A stretch of 8,163 bases of DNA from positions 1-8,163 of the forward strand of contig JADFMC010000084.1 of NCBI GenBank assembly GCA_022564085.1, read 5' to 3'. This DNA comes from Fidelibacterota bacterium (GTDB lineage Bacteria > Fidelibacterota > Marinisomatia > SCGC-AAA003-L08 > TS1B11). How positions within the stretch are numbered: position 1 is the stretch's first letter; each line of letters begins with the position of its first letter. Below are positions 6,576-8,163 of the stretch, piece after piece. Below the pieces are notes generated by a model. It was not told the origin of the DNA and did no database searches. It saw nothing but the letters and a program-made list of their open reading frames with translations. The position numbers were made by a program, and so were the translations under genes.

Positions 6576-6655
6576 TGCCTCCCAAATCCCAGCCCGATAC
6601 CGGGGGCTGAAAATCTAGCCGCCCTTGACGTGACGCGGCTGAAATATGGGAGGCA
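6576..6655. other. Potential three-way-junction fold, candidate non-coding or cis-acting RNA
   Basis: A closing stem of 9 perfect pairs, TGCCTCCCA (6576-6584) with TGGGAGGCA (6647-6655), continues past one A/A mismatch by two more pairs. It encloses two hairpins: CAGCCC (6590-6595) with GGGCTG (6604-6609), loop 8; and AGCCGC (6617-6622) with GCGGCT (6635-6640), loop 12, with a G-T pair below it that favours the plus strand. Compact three-way junctions are typical of riboswitch or small-RNA folds, but I recognise no conserved core of a known riboswitch class. No U-run terminator follows. It lies about 240 bp before the rightward gene. Confidence 0.3.
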
Positions 6656-6837
6656 CTTTGATAGTAGTTACTGTTGTGCCATCGTGGTGATTCAGGCGAA
6701 CAGGCCCAATGTATGGTGAAATAAATGGAGGGATAGCAAAAAGCCCCGGTTGTATCAATGTAGCCCTTCTACAGCATGCCTGGGAGGAGCTTTCCGGTGC
6801 TGGGTTAGTTCCAAGTTTATCCTCATTCTTGGCAACC

Positions 6838-6865
6838 TTTAATGGGTTTAATCCCTCTATATAAC
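6838..6865 (+). promoter_or_regulatory. Candidate promoter of the rightward DUF5916 gene
   Basis: TTTAAT (6838-6843) and TATAAC (6860-6865) are spaced by 16 bp, giving a weak -35 and a fair -10 and a start of transcription roughly 20 nt before the ATG at 6895. The -10 lies within TATATAAC, the best such match near the gene. The organism's promoter consensus is unknown, so this is tentative. Confidence 0.3.
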
Positions 6866-6894
6866 AGGTAGACAACTCCTTATGAGGGGGGATT

Positions 6895-8163
6895 ATGTTT
6901 CGTGCTCTGATTCTTTTGCTGCTAATCGGCCAACTCACTGCCGGCGATGGCGCGTATGACCCTGAAGATTATCGTATCAGGGAATTGCATGCCGTTCGCC
7001 TTGACGCGCCTTTGCGCCTAGATGGTATTCTCGATGAGGATTTATATAACGGTCCATCGTACACAGAATTTGTCCAGTACATCCCCAATAACGGCGAGCC
7101 AGCTACGGAAAAGACCGAGATCTGGATCGGGTACGATGATGATGCCCTGTATGTGGGAGCCCGCATGTGGGACAGTAGTCCAGACTCCATTGTTAGCCGC
7201 ATGGGCCGGAGGGATGATAATTTCAATTCCGACCTTTTTGAAGTGATTATTGATTCTTACCACGACAAACGCACCGGCTACTCGTTCCAGATCAACCCTT
7301 CCGGCGCCATTCGCGATGAATCCTATTACAATGATAGCTGGACAGATCTGAGCTGGGATGCCATCTGGGAAGGCAAAACCTCTATTGATGACCAGGGTTG
7401 GGTGGCGGAGCTGCGCATCCCCTTTTCCCAACTGCGCTTCAATCAGCAGGATACCTACACCTGGGGCATTTTCCCAACGCGGTTCATCAAGCGCCGTGGT
7501 GAGTGGGACTATTATGTGTACATCCCCCTGACCGAGAGCGGCCTCATGAGCAAAGCTGCCACACTGCATGGGATAAAGGGTATCGATGCCCCGAAGCGGC
7601 GTTCTTTTCTCCCCTATCTCTCATCAACCTATAGCAATCTGCCCTCACAGCAGAGCAACCCGTTCCTCAATGGCAGGGATGGCTCGTTGGGCCTCGGCAC
7701 GGATATGAAGTTGGGCATTGGCGGAAGCCTGACCCTGGATGTAACACTGAACCCGGACTTTGGCCAGGTGGAAGTGGACCCGTCAGTAATAAATCTCTCG
7801 GCCTTTGAAACATTCTACGATGAAAAACGGCCTTTCTTCGTCGAGGGCCGGTCAATTTTTAGATTTGGCCGCGGGGGGCCCACCAACATCTGGGGCTTTG
7901 ACTGGAGCAATCCCAGCTTTTTCTATTCCCGCCGGATCGGGCGCTCCCCCCAGGGGTACGTGGACGTCGATTCCGACTCACTGAACCAGCCACCCAACAC
8001 ACGTATTCTCGGCGCCGCTAAGTTGAGCGGTAAATTGAAGAACGGCGTGTCCATTGGTGTCCTGTCAGCGCTTACCAGCCGGGAATTTGCTGATTTCTAC
8101 CTCGATGGCATGATAGGTCAGCAGCAGGTGGAGCCATTATCTTCCTATACCCTCCTTAGGGCA
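6895..8163 (+). CDS. CBM9-like/DUF5916 outer-membrane-type protein, 3' end missing (runs off the right edge)
   Basis: An open frame of 423 codons from the ATG at 6895 continues past the edge. GAGGGGGG lies just upstream as ribosome site. Residues 1-17 form a short signal peptide (hydrophobic Leu/Ile core, then LTAG). Residues about 36-225 look like the CBM9/DOMON-like beta-sandwich found at the N-terminus of this family: LDGILDEDLY (42-51), a Phe-Val-Gln-Tyr segment, and IGYDDDALYVGARMWD (78-93). From about 235 the DUF5916 region begins. It includes the family's signature GQVEVDP, NLSAFETF and EKRPFFVEG, near residues 290-318, and alternating-polarity strands expected of a beta-barrel. Full-length members are commonly about twice this length. 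DUF5916 proteins are frequent in Bacteroidota and relatives; their function is not established, and carbohydrate binding or outer-membrane passage is only suggested. It is transcribed away from the sugar operon, so a shared role is inference from adjacency. Confidence 0.88.
   Translation, partial: MFRALILLLLIGQLTAGDGAYDPEDYRIRELHAVRLDAPLRLDGILDEDLYNGPSYTEFVQYIPNNGEPATEKTEIWIGYDDDALYVGARMWDSSPDSIVSRMGRRDDNFNSDLFEVIIDSYHDKRTGYSFQINPSGAIRDESYYNDSWTDLSWDAIWEGKTSIDDQGWVAELRIPFSQLRFNQQDTYTWGIFPTRFIKRRGEWDYYVYIPLTESGLMSKAATLHGIKGIDAPKRRSFLPYLSSTYSNLPSQQSNPFLNGRDGSLGLGTDMKLGIGGSLTLDVTLNPDFGQVEVDPSVINLSAFETFYDEKRPFFVEGRSIFRFGRGGPTNIWGFDWSNPSFFYSRRIGRSPQGYVDVDSDSLNQPPNTRILGAAKLSGKLKNGVSIGVLSALTSREFADFYLDGMIGQQQVEPLSSYTLLRA

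Larger units (their letters stand above)
6153..6894. other. 742-bp divergent intergenic region without a convincing gene
   Basis: This non-coding stretch separates two divergent transcription units and should contain both promoters. Reading all six frames shows only short or unsupported open frames. The operon-proximal part (6184-6412) carries a cluster of TTGGTG-like repeats. The middle (6444-6655) has nested inverted repeats suggesting RNA structure. The right end (6838-6894) holds a plausible promoter and ribosome site for the rightward gene. No tRNA, CRISPR array or intrinsic terminator is evident. I could not find a convincing -35/-10 pair for the leftward operon; AT-rich candidates such as TATAGA around 6261-6266 on the minus strand lack a good partner. 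FCB-type promoters (TTTG / TAnnTTTG) were also looked for and not found clearly. Confidence 0.7.

Noticed and set aside
6709..6864. Rightward 51-codon open frame starting ATG TAT GGT
   Set aside because: There is no clear ribosome site and no recognisable motif, and it runs through the candidate promoter of the next gene. It is too short to distinguish from chance.
6153..6894. tRNA, CRISPR array or insertion sequence in the intergenic region
   Set aside because: No T-arm consensus, no regularly spaced direct repeats, and no transposase fragment or flanking target duplication were seen.
6615..6938. Leftward 107-codon open frame in the intergenic region
   Set aside because: It begins with GTG without a ribosome site, overlaps the start and signal peptide of the rightward DUF5916 gene, has an atypical Pro/Ser/Ile-rich composition and resembles no family I know.
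7042..7569. Leftward 175-codon open frame opposite the DUF5916 gene
   Set aside because: It lies wholly antisense to a well-supported coding region with family motifs; its translation looks like a codon-usage artefact.

Overview
The window (about 52% GC by eye, tightly packed bacterial genes) looks like a sugar-catabolism locus from a Gram-negative bacterium of, or near, the FCB superphylum (Bacteroidota, Marinimicrobia, Latescibacteria-type lineages). The clues are a DUF5916 outer-membrane-type protein, Tat-exported Gfo/Idh/MocA oxidoreductases, a DUF1080 domain and an MFS carrier of the nucleoside:H+ symporter family. No rRNA, tRNA or phylogenetic marker is present, so the taxonomic placement is inference.

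Layout. Five genes run leftward as one probable operon, in transcription order: MFS permease (6152-4935), cytoplasmic Gfo/Idh/MocA oxidoreductase (4889-3636), a secreted or lipoprotein fusion of a sugar-isomerase-like TIM barrel with a DUF1080 domain (3634-2162), an exported Gfo/Idh/MocA oxidoreductase with a degenerate Tat motif (2118-775), and a second Tat-type Gfo/Idh/MocA oxidoreductase that runs off the left edge (692-1). Gaps are 45, 1, 43 and 82 bp. A 742-bp non-coding region (6153-6894) separates the operon from a divergent rightward gene (6895 to the right edge) encoding a CBM9-like/DUF5916 protein. The non-coding region holds a cluster of TTGGTG-type inverted and direct repeats near the operon and, further right, a segment with several nested inverted repeats that could fold into structured RNA.

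How the genes may work together. The set matches the non-hydrolytic '3-keto' route of glycoside breakdown. In that route a Gfo/Idh/MocA enzyme oxidises C3 of a glycoside, a DUF1080-type lyase eliminates the aglycone, an isomerase-like TIM-barrel enzyme hydrates the resulting 3-keto-glycal, and a further Gfo/Idh/MocA enzyme reduces the 3-keto sugar. Here the lyase-like and hydratase-like domains are fused in one polypeptide carrying an export signal, two oxidoreductases also carry export signals, and a permease plus a signal-less oxidoreductase lead the operon. The model I infer is periplasmic oxidation, elimination and hydration, then import of a (3-keto) sugar and its reduction in the cytoplasm. 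The substrate cannot be read from the sequence.
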